Positions 25,676-34,218 of a stretch of DNA of 64,000 nucleotides are shown here, piece after piece (within the stretch, counting starts at the first letter, position 1; each line of letters begins with the position of its first letter). The stretch is from NCBI RefSeq assembly GCF_014207745.1, contig NZ_JACHJB010000003.1, positions 124,001 through 188,000 on the forward strand. Direction: 5' to 3'. The notes under the pieces were generated by a model. The model was not told the DNA's origin and searched no databases. It was given only the letters and a program-made list of their open reading frames with translations. The position numbers and the translations under genes were made by a program. The stretch is from Nonomuraea muscovyensis (GTDB lineage: Bacteria; Actinomycetota; Actinomycetes; Streptosporangiales; Streptosporangiaceae).

Positions 25676-26524
25676 ATGGAGAAGCTCACCATCGCCGTCA
25701 CGGGAGCCAACTCCGGCATCGGGCTGCGCGCCGCGCAGCTGCTGGCCGCCGGCGGGCACCGCGTGCTCGCTCTGTGCCGGGACCCCCGCCGGGGCGCGGA
25801 TGCCGTCGCCACGATGGAGCGGGGCGAGCTGGTCGTCGTCGATCTCGCCGACCCCGCCTCGGTCGAGGCGGCGGCAGCGGCCGTCGCAGCCCGGACGGAC
25901 CGGGTCGACGTGCTGATCAACAACGCGGCCGTCTTCGACCAGACCGTGCGTGAGGCGGTCATCACCCCGGCTGGGCACGAGCTGTTCTGGGCGACCAACC
26001 ATCTCGGGCCCTTCCGGCTCACCGCGCTGCTCAGCCCCCTGCTGGCCGCCGCGCCGCACCCCAGGGTGATCAACGTGGCGAGCAAGGGCCTGCTCACCAT
26101 GCCGCGCATCAGGATCCGCTTCGGCGAACTGGACCGGCCGGACTGGTACACCCCGACGCGGGCGTACTACCACGCCAAGCTGGCGCAGATCATGTTCACC
26201 TTCACCCTGGCCGAGCGCGGCGGCGGCCGGCTCGACGCCGTCTGCGTGCGCGTCCCGTCCGTCCGCCTCGACCCCGGGCGGGTGCGGGCGCTGCCTCCAC
26301 TGCTACGAGCCCTGTACGCGCCCAAGAACCGGCTGGCGCTGCCCGCTGAGCGGCTCGGCGAGACCTACGCACGCCTGGCCCGCGGGGAAGGGCCTGCCGC
26401 CGGCTACCTGGACGAGAAGCTCCGCCCGGTCAGGGCGCCCGCCCACGCCTACGACCCGGCGGCGCGTGAGCGGCTCTGGAACCTGTCCGAGCAGGCCGCG
26501 GGCGACCCGTCCTGGGCGTGGTGA
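25676..26524 (+). CDS. Short-chain dehydrogenase/reductase
   Basis: 282 residues. Cofactor motif TGANSGIGLRAAQLL, NNAAV, active-site Ser in NVASKG and catalytic YYHAK (YxxxK). The overall arrangement resembles retinol-dehydrogenase/WW-oxidoreductase-like bacterial SDRs. The ATG at 25676 follows GAAGGAGCATC. Controlled most probably by the divergent MarR protein through the operator at 25639-25662. Substrate not readable. Converges with the CPA1 antiporter gene, 16 bp apart. Confidence 0.88.
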   Translation: MEKLTIAVTGANSGIGLRAAQLLAAGGHRVLALCRDPRRGADAVATMERGELVVVDLADPASVEAAAAAVAARTDRVDVLINNAAVFDQTVREAVITPAGHELFWATNHLGPFRLTALLSPLLAAAPHPRVINVASKGLLTMPRIRIRFGELDRPDWYTPTRAYYHAKLAQIMFTFTLAERGGGRLDAVCVRVPSVRLDPGRVRALPPLLRALYAPKNRLALPAERLGETYARLARGEGPAAGYLDEKLRPVRAPAHAYDPAARERLWNLSEQAAGDPSWAW

Positions 26525-26540
26525 ACACCGCGGCCGAGGA

Positions 26541-27812
26541 TCAGCGATCAGGCTCGGCGGGGCGTGGGGCAGGGGCGGTGGGGTTCTGTCCGGATTGCCC
26601 GCGGGTCCGGTCGCGCAGCCGGCGGGCGGCCCCGTACCAGGCGGGCACCTCGCGTTCGTCGTCGAACCAGCGGGCCACGACGATGTCGGTGGAGGAGTGG
26701 AGCAGGATCGACAGCACGATGGTGACCGCGACGAGCTGGAACACCCCCTGCGCGGTCGAGATGCCCGAGGCCAGCACGATCAGGCCGTAGACGACGGAGG
26801 CGAATCCCTTCGGCCCGAACCACGCCACCGCCGCCTGCTCGCGCACGGTGAGCCCGGCTCCCAGGAAGGAGATCCAGATGGCGATCGGTCTGGCCGCTAT
26901 CAGGGCCAGGACGGCGAACACCCACCCCTGCCAGCCCACCGAGCCCAGCAGCGGCAGGCTGATGAGCGCTCCGAACACCAGGAGGGCGGCCAGCTTCAGC
27001 AACTCCGCGATGAGCTCGCCGAAGTGCTCGAACGACTCACGTTGCCGCTGCCCGAAGGTGGCGACCGTGATGCCTGCCGCGAAGGCGGCCAGGAACAGGT
27101 TGCCGTGCGTGGCCTTGCCCAGGGCGAGGACCAGCAGGCCGATCGCCAGGGCGTTGAGCGGCTCGTACTGGGTGGAGGCGGAGAACCACCGGGTCTGTTC
27201 CACCTTGATCGCCAGCCAGGGCACCACGACCCCGATGAGGACGCCGAGCCCGAGTTCGAGGCCGAGGTCGCCCAGGTGCAGGTTGTCCGACCCGGCGGCG
27301 ACGGCCAGGAACACCATCACGAACGGCAGCGCCAGGCCGTCGTTGACGCCCGACTCGACGTTCAGGAGCTGCCGCAGCCGGGGCGGCACCTTCTCGTTGC
27401 CGACCAGGGCGGCGGCGAACACCGGGTCGGTGGGTGCCAGGATCGCGCCGATCAGCAGCGACTCGACCCAGCCCAGGCCCACCACGTAGTGGGCGCCCAA
27501 CGCGGTGATCACCAGCGTGAGCGGCAACCCCCAGCCCAGCGCCCGGCCCGGCAGGCGCCACGCGGTGCGAAGATCCTGCCAGCCGACTCGCATGCCGTCG
27601 GTGAACAGCACCGCGAACAGCGCCAGCTCGGCCAGCGTCCCGACAAGCTCGTCATCGGGGGCCAGCGACACCACACCCAGCGCGCCGTCGCCCAGCACGA
27701 ATCCGGCCACCAGGAAGAGCGCCGCCGTGGAGAGAATGGTGCGATGGGCCAGACTCGACAGCAGCACGGCCAGCAGCAGGACACCGGCGAAAACGATCAG
27801 CAGAGGGTCCAT
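26541..27812 (-). CDS. CPA1-type monovalent cation:proton antiporter
   Basis: 423 residues, about 12 helices, with the family core APTDPVFAAALVGNEKVP and NVESGVNDGLALPFVMVF (the ND pair that binds Na+ or K+) and AWFGPKGFASVVYGL. The C-terminal about 50 residues are a hydrophilic Arg/Pro-rich tail. ATG at 27812 behind CCAGG at about 10 nt. The leader of about 90 nt contains copy 4 of the 19-nt element. Role: pH or Na+ homeostasis at the membrane. Confidence 0.9.
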   Translation of the reverse strand: MDPLLIVFAGVLLLAVLLSSLAHRTILSTAALFLVAGFVLGDGALGVVSLAPDDELVGTLAELALFAVLFTDGMRVGWQDLRTAWRLPGRALGWGLPLTLVITALGAHYVVGLGWVESLLIGAILAPTDPVFAAALVGNEKVPPRLRQLLNVESGVNDGLALPFVMVFLAVAAGSDNLHLGDLGLELGLGVLIGVVVPWLAIKVEQTRWFSASTQYEPLNALAIGLLVLALGKATHGNLFLAAFAAGITVATFGQRQRESFEHFGELIAELLKLAALLVFGALISLPLLGSVGWQGWVFAVLALIAARPIAIWISFLGAGLTVREQAAVAWFGPKGFASVVYGLIVLASGISTAQGVFQLVAVTIVLSILLHSSTDIVVARWFDDEREVPAWYGAARRLRDRTRGQSGQNPTAPAPRPAEPDR

Positions 27813-27881
27813 CAGCAGGACCTGGGAGCAGGGCGAGCGGGCATCGAAGCCTCCGTCTGAGCCAACGCCAACAGGGACATC

Positions 27882-27900
27882 GCCGACCAGACTTCCCGGC
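27882..27900 (-). promoter_or_regulatory. 19-nt leader element, copy 4 (CPA1 antiporter)
   Basis: Minus-strand reading GCCGGGAAGTCTGGTCGGC, identical to copy 3. A -10-like TACGGT (plus 27913-27918) ends 12 nt before it. The flanks GGTGT before and GATGTCCC after match copy 3 (GGTGA, CATGTCCC), suggesting a conserved unit slightly longer than 19 nt. The antiporter starts 69 nt downstream. Confidence 0.72.
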
Positions 27901-28016
27901 ACACCGCGCCCTACCGTAACAGCAGGGGAAAGGCGCGCGGACCGGCGGCCCGGTCAGGCGCGGACTGGGGGCGGCGCCTGTCCGGGCCGCCCTCAGGTCC
28001 CACGGCGTCGTCGCGG

Positions 28017-29186
28017 CTACCGGGACGTGGCCGGGCAGAACTCGGCCGCGAGCACGTCGTCGAAGACGCCGAGGCCGCTCCAGTCGCCGTTGACGTGGCT
28101 GGTGACCATGCGCTTGCCGTCACGGGACCCCATGGCGTAGGTCCACGAGCCGTAGGTCGCGCCGGCGTTGCCCCAGACCGTGACGCCGCACGACAGCTTC
28201 TGGGAGAAGACGCCGAGGCCGTATGTGGTGCCGGGGATCCAGTTCTGGGTCTTGACCATGGTGAACATCTCCCGCTGCTGGGCGGGCGGCAGCAGGCGAC
28301 CACCCAGCAGCGCGCCGAAGAACCGCTGGAGATCCCCGGTGGTCGAGACGATGCCGCCGGCCGCCCAGGCGAAGGACTGGTTCATCTCGGTCGCATCGTG
28401 GATCTTGGGGTCGGCGTCGGGGGAGAACAGCGTGGAGTAGTGCCGGGGGTGCGAGCCGCGGATCTTCGCCTCCCCGCCGGGAAGGTACGTCCCGGTCAAT
28501 CCCAGCGGACGGAAGATCCGCCGCGTGAGCTCCTCGCCGTACGTCCTGCCGGTCGCCTTTTCGACGATCATCGCGGCCAGGACGTAGTTGGTGTTGGAGT
28601 AACCGAAGCCCCTGCCCGGCTCGAAGTAGGGCGGGTTGGCCAGGCCGATCTTCACCAGTTGCTCGGGGGTGTAGGTGTCGTAGCGGTGCTCGAACCACGC
28701 CTCTCCCTGCCCCGTGGCGAAGAACTCCTTGTCGTTGCCGTAGTTGAAGATCCCGCTGGTGTGGTTGAGCAGCTGCCGCACGGTGATCTCGCCGCCGTCG
28801 TAGCCGTTGCCCTTGACCAGGCCGGGCAGCCACCTGTCCACCGTGTCGTCGAGGCTCAGCTCGCGTTCGGCCGCCAGTTGCAGGACCACGGTCGCCGTGA
28901 ATGCCTTGGTGGCGCTCCCGATGCGGAACCGCTCGTGGTGCTGACGCTTGCGGCCGGTCCTGGTGTCGGCCACACCCGCCGAGCCGAACCACGTCGCGCG
29001 GCCGTCGCGGATCTCGGTGACGATGCCCGGAGCGCCGCTCCTGGCCACGGCCTGGTCCAGGGCGCGCTGCACCTCGGCATGGCCGGGCGCGGACGCCGCG
29101 GACGCCGCGGGGGCCACCATCGCGGCCCCCGCCATCGTCGCGGCGGCGATGAGCAGTCCTGCCGTGGCGGGGAGGGATCTGGTCAT
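28017..29186 (-). CDS. Secreted serine beta-lactamase-fold hydrolase (D-Ala-D-Ala carboxypeptidase/esterase type)
   Basis: 389 residues. A signal peptide of about 31 residues (ends APAASA). Class C/PBP4*-like serine hydrolase: SxxK in GSATKAF (Ser91), YxN in GYSNTNYVLA, and a third motif position occupied by WGNAGATYG rather than HxG. Related enzymes include R61-type carboxypeptidases, EstB esterases and peptidases. ATG at 29186 with AAAGGAATCGAC upstream. Extracytoplasmic role in cell-wall or ester metabolism; substrate unknown. Confidence 0.88.
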   Translation of the reverse strand: MTRSLPATAGLLIAAATMAGAAMVAPAASAASAPGHAEVQRALDQAVARSGAPGIVTEIRDGRATWFGSAGVADTRTGRKRQHHERFRIGSATKAFTATVVLQLAAERELSLDDTVDRWLPGLVKGNGYDGGEITVRQLLNHTSGIFNYGNDKEFFATGQGEAWFEHRYDTYTPEQLVKIGLANPPYFEPGRGFGYSNTNYVLAAMIVEKATGRTYGEELTRRIFRPLGLTGTYLPGGEAKIRGSHPRHYSTLFSPDADPKIHDATEMNQSFAWAAGGIVSTTGDLQRFFGALLGGRLLPPAQQREMFTMVKTQNWIPGTTYGLGVFSQKLSCGVTVWGNAGATYGSWTYAMGSRDGKRMVTSHVNGDWSGLGVFDDVLAAEFCPATSR

Positions 29187-29339
29187 GTCGATTCCTTTCG
29201 TGCGAGGGACATCAGCGCGACCGCGACTGCCTCGCTCGCGATAGTACTCATTCGGCGTTGAGGAAAAGCTATCTTGCGTTCACGAAATTATCAACACAAA
29301 CCTTAGGCATTCTGCATAACTGCAGGTAGATACGATGAC

Positions 29340-29370
29340 ACTTGCAATGGGCCTGTGACTGAATGCAAGT
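29340..29370. promoter_or_regulatory. Inverted repeat upstream of the HTH-MarR fusion gene
   Basis: Arms ACTTGCA and TGCAAGT separated by 17 bp. A second TTGCAA (29386-29391) and AATACT (29410-29415) resemble -35/-10 with an 18-bp spacer, and GTTCGCGAAC (29398-29407) is a perfect 10-bp palindrome between them. The region is AT-rich and probably holds the promoter and an autoregulatory operator. Confidence 0.5.
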
Positions 29371-29456
29371 ACCTGTCAACGCTTCTTGCAATGAAGTGTT
29401 CGCGAACGCAATACTGTCCATCTGGGGACGGCAGAGCAACAGGAGGCGAACGTCCG

Positions 29457-30182
29457 ATGCCGGGAGGCAGGCTGACTTACCAGGACCGCCGGCACATCGC
29501 CGAAGGACTGGCCGAAGGGCTCACCTACACCGAGATCGCCAGGCGCCTGGAACGGCCGATCTCGACCATCACCCGGGAGGTGGCCCGCAACGGTGGAGCC
29601 GAGAGCTACCAGGCCGACCGGGCGCATCAGGCGACCGAAGGCCGTGCTCGCCGGAGCAGGCCGGCCACGGCCCCGACCCCGCCGACCGCCACCGGCGCAC
29701 CCGGACGAGACCCCCAGGCGGTCCACGACCTGGAGGAACGGTTCACCGAGCTGGTGATCGGGACGGGGCTGTCGCGGATGACCGCCCGGGTGCTCACCTG
29801 CCTGTACACCACCGACAGCGGCAGCGTCACCGCCGCCGAGCTCGTCCAGCGTCTCCAGGTCAGCCCCGCGTCCATCTCCAAGGCCATCGGCGAACTCGAA
29901 CAGCAGGAACTGATCCGGCGCGAACGCGACCCCCGCCGGCGGCGCGACCGCTACGTCATCGACGCCGACGTCTGGTATCGAGCCTGGCTGGCCAGCGCCC
30001 GGCAGAATGCCACGCTGGCCGATCTCGCCCGTAACGGAGCCGACATCCTCGACCCCGCCACCCCGGCCGGCGCCCGGCTGCAGGACATGAGCCAGTTCTT
30101 CGAGCACGTCGGGCAGAACATGGTCCGGGCCGCCGAGCAGTGGCGCCGGCATCTCGCGGCGAGAAGAACGGAAGATCGCTAG
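29457..30182 (+). CDS. Regulator fusing an IS30-type HTH to a GbsR/MarR domain
   Basis: 241 residues with two DNA-binding parts. Residues about 1-45 (LTYQDRRHIAEGLAEGLTYT, EIARRLERPISTITREVARN) match the HTH_38 domain that opens IS30-family transposases and some sigma-like regulators. A linker rich in Ala/Pro/Thr (about 55-80) follows. Residues 85-240 are a complete MarR/GbsR protein with TAAELVQRLQVSPASISKAI and the wing DPRRRRDRYVI. ATG at 29457 with AGGAGG 10 nt upstream. It converges on the APC transporter gene with an 11-bp gap. The target is unknown; the preceding inverted repeats suggest autoregulation. Confidence 0.83.
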   Translation: MPGGRLTYQDRRHIAEGLAEGLTYTEIARRLERPISTITREVARNGGAESYQADRAHQATEGRARRSRPATAPTPPTATGAPGRDPQAVHDLEERFTELVIGTGLSRMTARVLTCLYTTDSGSVTAAELVQRLQVSPASISKAIGELEQQELIRRERDPRRRRDRYVIDADVWYRAWLASARQNATLADLARNGADILDPATPAGARLQDMSQFFEHVGQNMVRAAEQWRRHLAARRTEDR

Positions 30183-30193
30183 AGCCGGGCCTG

Positions 30194-32113
30194 TCAGCCG
30201 ACGTGGACGACGGGGCGGCGGGCGGTTTCGGGTTCGGCTTGGCGCAGCACCTCGCGGGTGAGAGGCGGGATGTCGCCGCCGCCGAAGACGAGGTAGCGCA
30301 GGAGGGCGCCGATGGGGTTGCCCTCGGCGGCCCAGTGGAAGTACACGTGGGGCGTTTTGGTGGTCTCGTCGCGCAGGTAGAGCAGGAGCGCGGCGATGGC
30401 GTTGGCGATGGTGGGGCTTTCCATCCGCAGGATGCGGAAGCCGTGGCGTTCTTCGCCGACGACGCGCAGCTCGCCGGCGAACTCCGACGCGTCCGGGACG
30501 CTCACTTCCAGGAACAGCAGGCCCTCGCTGGTGCGCAGGCGGTGCAGTTCCCATGCCTCCCGGGCCTTGTCGACGTACTCCTTGCAGTCGCGCGCGTGGG
30601 GTTCGTTGGCGATGAGGCGCAGTTCGCTGGCCTCGTTGACGTACCGGCGGGCCAGGTCGTCCAGGGTGATGCGGGTGACGCGCAGTTCGGTGGAGCGGGT
30701 GGCGCGGGAGACGAGCGAGGTGATGACGATGGCCACGACGAACAGCAGGGCGATCACCAGACCGTCGGGCCGCTCGGTGATGTTCGCGACGGTGGCGTAG
30801 GCGAAGATCAGAGTGATGATCGCGAACGGCAGGGCGACGCGGACGCGGCCGCTGGTCCAGGCGGACAGGGTGACCGCGACGGCGGCTGAGAGGATCAGCG
30901 CGAGCACGCCGGTGGCGTAGGCGCCGCCCTGGGATTCGACGTCGGCGCCGAAGACCACGGTGATGAGGAACGAGATGGCGGTGAAGACCAGCACCATCGG
31001 CCTGACCGCGCGTGACCAGTCCGGGGCCATGCCGTAGCGGGGCAGGTAGCGCGGCACGATGTTGAGCAGCCCCGCCAGGGCGGAGGCCCCGGCGAACCAC
31101 AGGATGGCGATGGTGGACAGGTCGTAGGCGGTGCCGAACCAGGCGCCGAGGTGTTCGTGGGCCAGGTAGGCGAGGGCGCGCCCGTTGGCCGAGCCGCCTT
31201 CGGCGAACTCCGCTGCGGGGATGAGGACGGTGGTGGCGAAGCTGGAGACGACCAGGAAGGCGCTCATGATGAGGGCAGCGGTGGTCAGCAGCCTCCGGGC
31301 GCCCCTGATCCGCTGGGTGAGGTCCCCCTTGACCAGCGGCATCACGGCCACGCCGGTCTCGAAGCCGGACAGGCCGAGTGCGAGTTTCGGCATGACGTAC
31401 AGCGAGACGGCGATCATGGCGATCGGGCTGGAGTGCTGGCTGGTCAGCGCCGTCTGCCAATCGGCGACCAGGGCGGGTTCGGCGAGAACGTGCCGGACGG
31501 CGGTGACCAGCACCACCACGTTCAACACGAGATAGACACCCACCAGGACGACCGCGATCGAGATGGCCTCGCTGAACCCGGCCAGGAACACTCCGCCCAG
31601 CGCCGCGATCAGCGCCAGGGTGACCGGCACCTGCCAGCCGGCGAACACGTCCGGCACGAACGGGTTGTGGAGGATGTGCGCGGTGGCGTCGGCCGCCGAC
31701 AGGGTGATGGTCACGATGAACGCAGTGGCCACGAACCCCAGCAGGAACAGCACCAGCAGCTTGCCTCGCCAGCCCGGCAGCAGCCGCTCCAGCATCGACA
31801 GCGACCCGAGGCCGTGCGGGCTCTCCCCGGCGACGGCCCGGTAGGTCGGCAGCGCGCCGAACAGGGTCAGCGCCACCAGCAGCAAGGTGGCGATCGGGCT
31901 GAGCGAGCCGGCGGCCAGCGCGGCGATGCCGGGTTGGTAGCCCAGGGTGGAGAAGTAGTCGACCCCGGTCAGACACATCACCTGCCACCAGCGGTGCTGG
32001 TGGTCGGCGGGCTCCTCGTGGTGGGGGCCGCTGGTCGCCGGGTCCGAGCGTTGCAGTCCCTTGAGCAGCCATGCCCGCAGGCCCGACTCCGTCTCGCCGG
32101 CCAGGCCGGTCAC
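30194..32113 (-). CDS. APC-superfamily transporter (amino acid or K+ permease)
   Basis: 639 residues: about 12 membrane helices (residues 45-450), then a soluble C-terminal domain of about 170 residues (from about 470). LTGVDYFSTLGYQPGIAALA and ALGLSGFETGVAVMPLVKG are APC-type helix 1 and helix 6 signatures. The helix 1 wording and C-terminal cytoplasmic domain recall KimA-like K+ importers more than plain amino-acid permeases, but I cannot separate them. The GTG at 32113 lacks a ribosome site of its own; a 19-codon ORF with a good site ends on it (GTGA overlap), implying translational coupling. Confidence 0.82.
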   Translation of the reverse strand: MTGLAGETESGLRAWLLKGLQRSDPATSGPHHEEPADHQHRWWQVMCLTGVDYFSTLGYQPGIAALAAGSLSPIATLLLVALTLFGALPTYRAVAGESPHGLGSLSMLERLLPGWRGKLLVLFLLGFVATAFIVTITLSAADATAHILHNPFVPDVFAGWQVPVTLALIAALGGVFLAGFSEAISIAVVLVGVYLVLNVVVLVTAVRHVLAEPALVADWQTALTSQHSSPIAMIAVSLYVMPKLALGLSGFETGVAVMPLVKGDLTQRIRGARRLLTTAALIMSAFLVVSSFATTVLIPAAEFAEGGSANGRALAYLAHEHLGAWFGTAYDLSTIAILWFAGASALAGLLNIVPRYLPRYGMAPDWSRAVRPMVLVFTAISFLITVVFGADVESQGGAYATGVLALILSAAVAVTLSAWTSGRVRVALPFAIITLIFAYATVANITERPDGLVIALLFVVAIVITSLVSRATRSTELRVTRITLDDLARRYVNEASELRLIANEPHARDCKEYVDKAREAWELHRLRTSEGLLFLEVSVPDASEFAGELRVVGEERHGFRILRMESPTIANAIAALLLYLRDETTKTPHVYFHWAAEGNPIGALLRYLVFGGGDIPPLTREVLRQAEPETARRPVVHVG

Positions 32114-32169
32114 GTGGTCGCCGATGCGGACCGCGGCGGGTTCGGCATCGTGGGGAGGATGCGGGCCAT
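32110..32169 (-). CDS. Candidate 19-residue leader peptide coupled to the APC transporter
   Basis: ATG at 32169 preceded by GGAGACCTC, 20 codons including the stop; the TGA overlaps the GTG of the transporter (GTGA). The product starts MARILPTMPN and is Pro/Ser/Ala rich. The alternative is that this is the true transporter start followed by a frameshift, but no sequencing-error signature is visible. Leader function is inferred from position only. Confidence 0.4.
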   Translation of the reverse strand: MARILPTMPNPPRSASATT

Positions 32170-32362
32170 GAGGTCTCCGGTGGTGCGCTGAGCAAGGACG
32201 TGCCGGGGCCGCTCGGGGAGACGGCTTGGGAGAGTCAACCGTACGATCTGGGCATTTCGCCGCATCTTGACGAGTTCCATACGCCGTCCACCCGGATGTT
32301 GACGCGATCTCTACGCGCCCCGCCGGCCGTCACCCGGCCGGACTGAGCGGGTGGGGGACAGG

Positions 32363-33571
32363 TCAGCCGTTGAGCACGTGCTGCTGGAGGAAGGCGCGCA
32401 CGTGCGGCCGCATGATCTGGGAGCCCCAGCTTCCCCACTGGCCGGTGAAGTTGTGCTCGGCCCAGGGGATGGTCACGGCGGTGGCCGGCACGCCCGCTCC
32501 CCGGAGCTTGCCGGCCAGGTCGGCGGCCTGGGTGGCGGGGATCATGTGGTCGCGGTCGCCCTGGACGAGCAGGGTCGGCGGGAGGCCGGGCCGCACGTGG
32601 CTCACCGGGGAGGACGCCTCGTAGGCGGCGCGGCGGGTGTCGACGCCGCCGCCCAGATAGTCGCCGAGGGCGCCGGCCGCCACGCCGGGAAGGCCGGTCC
32701 GGTCGAGGAGGGCGGGGAGGTCGGTCGGGGCGTACCAGCCCATGGCGGACTTCACTGGCGCCTCGGGCACGTCGCAGGACGGGCGGAACCGCTGGTCGTC
32801 GACGGTGTAGGCGGCGATCAGAGCGAGCTGTCCACCGGCGGAGTCGCCTGCGATCGACACGTTCGACGGCGCGATGCCGTACTCGGCGGCCTTGCCGCGG
32901 ACCCACCCGAGCGCGCACTTGACGTCGCCCACCGCGTCCTGCCAGCGCGGCGGCGGCGCCAGCCGGTAGTCGACGGAGAAGACGGCGACGCCCTGGTCGG
33001 CCATCCAGCGCAGCCACGGGGCGCTGTCCGCGCGGGTGCCCGAGTTCCACGAGCCGCCGTGGACGTAGAGCAGCGCGGGCTTGCCCGGGGCGGGCGTGTC
33101 CGGCAGGTACACATCGGCCTTGAGGTCCTGTCCCTCGATGCCGGCGTACGTCTCCGTCGCGGTGGGTCGCGCCGTGGCCGGCGAGGCGAAGTACTCCGGC
33201 CAGGAGACTTCGGCCGTCCGTGCGGCCGCGGCCCACGGCACGGCGACCATGAGGACGCCCAGCAGGCAGGCCAGGGCGCCGGTGCCGAAGAGGGCGCGGC
33301 GGCCGGAGCGCCACGCCGCCGCCGCGGTCACGGCCGCGGCGATCGCGCAGATCGTCAGGAAGCCCGTCAGCCAGGGGACGAACAGTGCCGTCATGCCGAG
33401 CGCGTCCTGGACCGGGCCCACCGGCAGGCGTGGGGCGAAGAACGCGATCCCCAGGACGATGACCGGAACGCACAGCGTCCAGGCCGCTCCCCGGAGGAGT
33501 CGCCGCCACGGGCTCTTCTTCCGGGCCCTGCGGGGACGCTCGGCCGTCGGGCTGGTGGTGGTCGTCGTCAT
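32363..33571 (-). CDS. Membrane-anchored alpha/beta hydrolase (HSL/BD-FAE esterase family)
   Basis: 402 residues. Residues 1-30 are basic, followed by about three membrane helices (about residues 33-115), then a hydrolase domain: oxyanion motif LLYVHGGSWNSG, nucleophile in SIAGDSAGGQLAL, Asp in LLVQGDRDHMIP and His in WAEHNFTGQ. HGG plus GDSAG is the hormone-sensitive-lipase type. ATG at 33571 behind GGGAGGACCC. The operator-like palindrome 33590-33604 is 19 bp upstream. Likely an ester hydrolase facing the outside; substrate unknown. Confidence 0.87.
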   Translation of the reverse strand: MTTTTTSPTAERPRRARKKSPWRRLLRGAAWTLCVPVIVLGIAFFAPRLPVGPVQDALGMTALFVPWLTGFLTICAIAAAVTAAAAWRSGRRALFGTGALACLLGVLMVAVPWAAAARTAEVSWPEYFASPATARPTATETYAGIEGQDLKADVYLPDTPAPGKPALLYVHGGSWNSGTRADSAPWLRWMADQGVAVFSVDYRLAPPPRWQDAVGDVKCALGWVRGKAAEYGIAPSNVSIAGDSAGGQLALIAAYTVDDQRFRPSCDVPEAPVKSAMGWYAPTDLPALLDRTGLPGVAAGALGDYLGGGVDTRRAAYEASSPVSHVRPGLPPTLLVQGDRDHMIPATQAADLAGKLRGAGVPATAVTIPWAEHNFTGQWGSWGSQIMRPHVRAFLQQHVLNG

Positions 33572-33589
33572 GGGTCCTCCCTCGGTCAT

Positions 33590-33604
33590 GAGAACACTGT
33601 TCTC
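33590..33604. promoter_or_regulatory. 15-bp palindrome upstream of the esterase gene
   Basis: GAGAACACTGTTCTC is perfectly symmetric around a central C. A partial second copy, GAACATTGTAC, follows at about 33611-33621. It is a typical operator form for a TetR- or PadR-type repressor; no such gene is adjacent. Confidence 0.6.
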
Positions 33605-33693
33605 TCGATGCGAACATTGTACGCACATAGTCTCGGCGTACGCCACCGCAGGGTGAGGCGCATCGGTCCCCAGCCGTGCGCGCACGTGACTCT

Positions 33694-33758
33694 GATCTCG
33701 TGGATGCGATGGCGAAGACCGAGATCGTGTTGCTGTTGCACTCACAGAGGGGTCTTCG
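33694..33758 (+). other. Two overlapping hairpins upstream of the molybdate operon
   Basis: GATCTCG (33694-33700) pairs with CGAGATC (33720-33726), and CGAAGACC (33713-33720) pairs with GGTCTTCG (33751-33758). The two helices share base 33720 and their arms interleave, so they compete or stack as a pseudoknot-like fold. They end about 33 bp before the HTH-Mop gene. This may be a leader element, but it is not the known Moco riboswitch as far as I can read. Confidence 0.35.
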
Positions 33759-33791
33759 GGCTGGAATGTGCGAAGGGTATGGTGGAGTCTT

Positions 33792-34199
33792 GTGACGACG
33801 TTCCGGATCAGCGAGGCCGCCGCGTTGCTCGGGGTCAGCGCCGACACCGTCCGCCGCTGGGTGGACGCGGGCCGGCTGGCGGCCGTGCGGGACGAGCACG
33901 GCCATCGCCAGGTCGACGGCGCCGACCTGGCGGCCTTCGCCCGGTCGCAGATCGAGGAGGTCGGCGACGGCGGCCGTTCCTCGGCGCGCAACCGCTTCCG
34001 CGGCATCGTCACCGAGGTGGTCAGGGACGCGGTGATGGCGCAGGTGGAGATCGCCGCGGGCCCGTTCAGGGTGGTGTCGCTGATGAGCCGTCAGGCCGCG
34101 GACGAGCTGGGGCTGGAGCCCGGCGTGGTGGCGGTGGCCGTGATCAAGTCCACCAACGTCGTCGTCGAGATCCCCGGCCACGAGCGCGTCGACCAGTAG
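33792..34199 (+). CDS. HTH-Mop molybdate-binding regulator
   Basis: 135 residues. The N-terminal excisionase/MerR-like HTH (FRISEAAALLGVSADTVRRW, GRLAAVRDEHGHRQVDGADL) is followed by a single Mop/TOBE domain (residues 65-130: RNRFRGIVTEVVRDAVMAQV, LEPGVVAVAVIKSTNVVVE). Proteins of this type bind molybdate or tungstate and regulate modABC, in place of ModE. The GTG at 33792 has GGAG only 4 nt upstream; an upstream in-frame start at 33768 exists but adds residues outside the family. The modA start is 19 bp downstream. Confidence 0.86.
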   Translation: MTTFRISEAAALLGVSADTVRRWVDAGRLAAVRDEHGHRQVDGADLAAFARSQIEEVGDGGRSSARNRFRGIVTEVVRDAVMAQVEIAAGPFRVVSLMSRQAADELGLEPGVVAVAVIKSTNVVVEIPGHERVDQ

Positions 34200-34218
34200 C
34201 TTGTAGGGAGTCCCCTTG

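Noticed and set aside
29457..29600. IS30-family insertion sequence
   Set aside because: Only the HTH is present; no DDE catalytic domain, no terminal inverted repeats or target duplication were seen around it.
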